A stretch of 41,889 nucleotides of DNA, taken from assembly GCA_945862065.1 (NCBI GenBank), contig CAMAWT010000021.1, positions 1 through 41,889 of the forward strand, written 5' to 3'. Source of the stretch: Flavobacterium psychrophilum. Its GTDB lineage: Bacteria > Bacteroidota > Bacteroidia > Flavobacteriales > Flavobacteriaceae. The notes beneath the pieces are model-generated. The model did no database searches, had not been told where the DNA came from, and saw nothing but the letters and a program-made list of their open reading frames with translations. Every line of letters begins with the position of its first letter. Position 1 is the first letter of the stretch. A program made the position numbers and the translations under genes. Positions 40,016 to 41,889 of this stretch are shown piece after piece.

Positions 40016-41284
40016 TTATTGTTTTAAAAAAGATAATCCCAAACCACATTGAATACAGCGTTTGTTGTTACAATATTCGTTTTTTAATTGTAATAATGCT
40101 TGCGTTTCAAATGCGTTGGTTGCCTTTAATCCAAAAGTAGTAAATTTTTCAATGGTACTATTCTTTTCTGGGTTACATTTTGACATCAATTGAATTAATT
40201 GTTCCGAATTGTCTTTTCCCATTGCTTTTGCATAAGCAAATTGTATGGGAATGATTGTATTTATGATGATTAAATCGATGAATGCTTTTGATAATGCCTT
40301 TTCTTTAAAAGTACTTGATTTATCAAAATTATAATGACTTTTCCAATATTCACTAACAGAACAGTTGAATATTGAATATATATCTTCTTGATTTTTGGAT
40401 TCCATAATTTTAGAAAACAAGTTTCGATGTAAGTGATAAACCATTGCTAGTTGAGCTAGTCTAATAGTTGGAAAATTATCTGGACGATGTTTGAAAAAGG
40501 AAACTGGAGTAATCAAAGGTTGTTCTAAATTATATTTTAGGGCAATATAATCATACCATGCTTTCAATTCAATTGAATAATTATCTTCAAGTGAATTGGG
40601 AAAAATAGTAGCTTGACCAAAAAACAATGCCTCTAAGTACTTTACTTCTAGTGATTCTTTTCTAACTATTGAAAAAGTAATGGATTGTGCTATTTTATAA
40701 AATGATTCGCCGTTGGTATTTAGTCCAAAGTTTTTTGCCAACATACAAAACAAAACGCCTTCCCAATCATTTTCAGTTGTAGTTAATAATTCTTCAATAA
40801 AGATAGCTTTTCGTTCTAATCGCTCAAAAAAGAGTCGCTCTATCCAATTTTTCAAAATAAAATCATCACAAGTAGCCAATTGTTTTTCACAAAAAATCCA
40901 AGATTTTGGTGTCATCAAATCTCTATAATTAGCAACGTCATTCGAATCGACATACTTTGATAGTTCCAAAACTGGAATTTCTGAATTGTCTTTTCTAAAA
41001 ATTGGCGCGTCGTGTTGCCAAACAACGTGTAATACTACATTGTCATAAGCTGCATCTTTTTCGTGCTGGTGCAAATACCAATCAGAAGATTTTACATGAA
41101 TTTCAATATTTCCAGCCCATTTTTGATCATTCAAAATAATTTGCGCATTAAAGAAATCGGGGCCAGCAAGCTGAGTATATTGTCCTGAGTAAACAATAGT
41201 AACTCTTTCACCTTGAACCGTTTGCAAGTCTATAAAACGGAATTTTTTAAATTGCCAAACGTAATGTAGAAAATCTTCTTTCAT
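40016..41284 (-). CDS. DUF2851 family protein
   Basis: A 422-residue protein starting MKEDFLHYVWQFKKF, the typical DUF2851 opening, followed by GQYTQLAGPDFFNAQIILND and WAGNIEIHVKSSDWYLHQHE (about 35-72), HVVWQHD, and a cysteine-rich end (CNNKRCIQCGLGLSFLK) with CxxC spacing. The family is frequent in Bacteroidota and uncharacterised; the N-terminal part looks nuclease-like, but that is inference. It is the first gene of the operon with the PspC and HhH genes. Confidence 0.88.
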   Translation of the reverse strand: MKEDFLHYVWQFKKFRFIDLQTVQGERVTIVYSGQYTQLAGPDFFNAQIILNDQKWAGNIEIHVKSSDWYLHQHEKDAAYDNVVLHVVWQHDAPIFRKDNSEIPVLELSKYVDSNDVANYRDLMTPKSWIFCEKQLATCDDFILKNWIERLFFERLERKAIFIEELLTTTENDWEGVLFCMLAKNFGLNTNGESFYKIAQSITFSIVRKESLEVKYLEALFFGQATIFPNSLEDNYSIELKAWYDYIALKYNLEQPLITPVSFFKHRPDNFPTIRLAQLAMVYHLHRNLFSKIMESKNQEDIYSIFNCSVSEYWKSHYNFDKSSTFKEKALSKAFIDLIIINTIIPIQFAYAKAMGKDNSEQLIQLMSKCNPEKNSTIEKFTTFGLKATNAFETQALLQLKNEYCNNKRCIQCGLGLSFLKQ

Positions 41285-41347
41285 ATTTTTCTTATTGCGT
41301 GTGGGACTACGAAATTAGTAAAAATAGTTTTATGTTGATCAATATTT

Positions 41348-41355
41348 TATATTTG
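41348..41355 (+). promoter_or_regulatory. -7 box (TATATTTG) of the GLPGLI gene
   Basis: TATATTTG fits TAnnTTTG and ends 17 bp before the ATG at 41372. Confidence 0.5.
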
Positions 41356-41371
41356 TACTTAAACATTTTTT

Positions 41372-41889
41372 ATGAAAACAATATTTACTATTGGAATAGC
41401 CCTTTTTACTAGTGTTTTAGTGGCTCAAAACAGTTATAAAATAACGTATGAAAAACTATCAAATGGTACTTTGATAGAAAATCAAGATCCTGTTTTTGTG
41501 TTTACCAATGAAAAAGTAACCCAAGTTGTAGCGAAAAGCATCATGGAGAGTAATTCCATTTTTCCGTCTGAATATTTTTTGATAAACAGAACGAATTTAG
41601 AAGTTATTCAGATTGCTAAATTAGATGCCAATCGATATATTCAAACAGTTGACAGTGTTTCATTAAACAAACAATCTTTTGAATTTTTGACCGAAACCAA
41701 GAAAATTTTAGGTTATCAATGTAAAAAAGCGAAAACAATTATCAATTCAAATACAATCGAAATTTGGTACACAAACGAATTAAAAGTAGATGGATCGCCT
41801 AGCATATTAGGGCAAAAACTAGGTTTGGTTTTAGAAATTAATAGAAATGGGAATTTTGTAACACAAGCCAATAAAATTGAAAAAATTAA
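41372..41889 (+). CDS. GLPGLI family protein (partial, cut by the window end)
   Basis: An open frame from ATG 41372 to the window edge (172 codons, no stop). It has a signal peptide (MKTIFTIGIALFTSVLVAQ), then NSYKITYEKLSNGTLIENQ, KILGYQCKKAKTIINSNTIE, IWYTNELKVDGSPS and LGQKLGLVLEINRNG. The last part occupies the place of the GLPGLILEI motif that names the family (exported proteins of Bacteroidota). The C-terminus lies beyond the window. Confidence 0.85.
   Translation, partial: MKTIFTIGIALFTSVLVAQNSYKITYEKLSNGTLIENQDPVFVFTNEKVTQVVAKSIMESNSIFPSEYFLINRTNLEVIQIAKLDANRYIQTVDSVSLNKQSFEFLTETKKILGYQCKKAKTIINSNTIEIWYTNELKVDGSPSILGQKLGLVLEINRNGNFVTQANKIEKI

Overview
The window looks like a Flavobacterium-type chromosome (Bacteroidota, Flavobacteriia). 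It is AT-rich and uses Bacteroidota promoters (a -7 box TAnnTTTG with an upstream TTG) instead of Shine-Dalgarno sites. The housekeeping proteins are Der, Era, DUF2851, GLPGLI, a NamZ-like DUF1343 lipoprotein and a LolC/E-type permease. All calls were made by eye; no database was searched.

Layout. (1) 1-7.5 kb, core: der, a DUF2059 protein, a methyltransferase, a YkgJ-like protein, a DUF1343 lipoprotein, an FtsX/LolC-like permease and era, with several palindromic intergenic repeats. (2) 7511-7583: initiator tRNA-fMet, evidently the anchor of an integrated island; a large serine recombinase gene reads antisense into its 3' half. (3) 7.6-12.9 kb: integration and regulation module (recombinase, MerR-like regulator, small zinc-finger and membrane proteins, a 70-bp array with 10-bp periodicity, a WYL-type winged-helix protein, an FCP1-like HAD phosphatase). 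(4) 13-21.7 kb: a Cas4-like/DUF2779 nuclease, then unrecognised genes, including a likely three-gene set (EF-hand and coiled-coil protein; TerB-like, coiled-coil and membrane protein; coiled-coil protein). (5) 21.7-37.4 kb: a defence-island-like stretch with a GmrSD/DUF262 endonuclease, two WYL regulators, an AAA ATPase/membrane/DUF2130 operon between inverted repeats, a Fic protein, two GIY-YIG proteins (one with an in-frame stop) and an ADP-ribosylglycohydrolase. (6) 37.7 kb to the end, core again: acyl-CoA dehydrogenase, helix-hairpin-helix protein, PspC protein, DUF2851 protein, and a GLPGLI gene cut by the window edge.

The strongest unlisted signal is a shared control module. An imperfect dyad (AGACA, 5 bp, TGTCT, with variants) lies 10 or 11 bp upstream of a TAnnTTTG box at about ten island promoters, several divergent and three of them in front of WYL-type regulators. 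It suggests that several independent accessory systems are wired to related WYL-family regulators. Other signals are a three-copy leader element 27-33 bp before small acidic ORFs, an attC-like palindrome next to the GmrSD gene, about 130-150 bp inverted repeats enclosing the WYL/AAA/DUF2130 unit with gene fragments at their inner edges, and a structured leader before the AAA ATPase.

The best candidate for an undescribed system is the EF-hand/TerB/coiled-coil set at 18.0-21.4 kb, perhaps together with its small acidic neighbours from 15.6 kb. Its function cannot be read from sequence alone.
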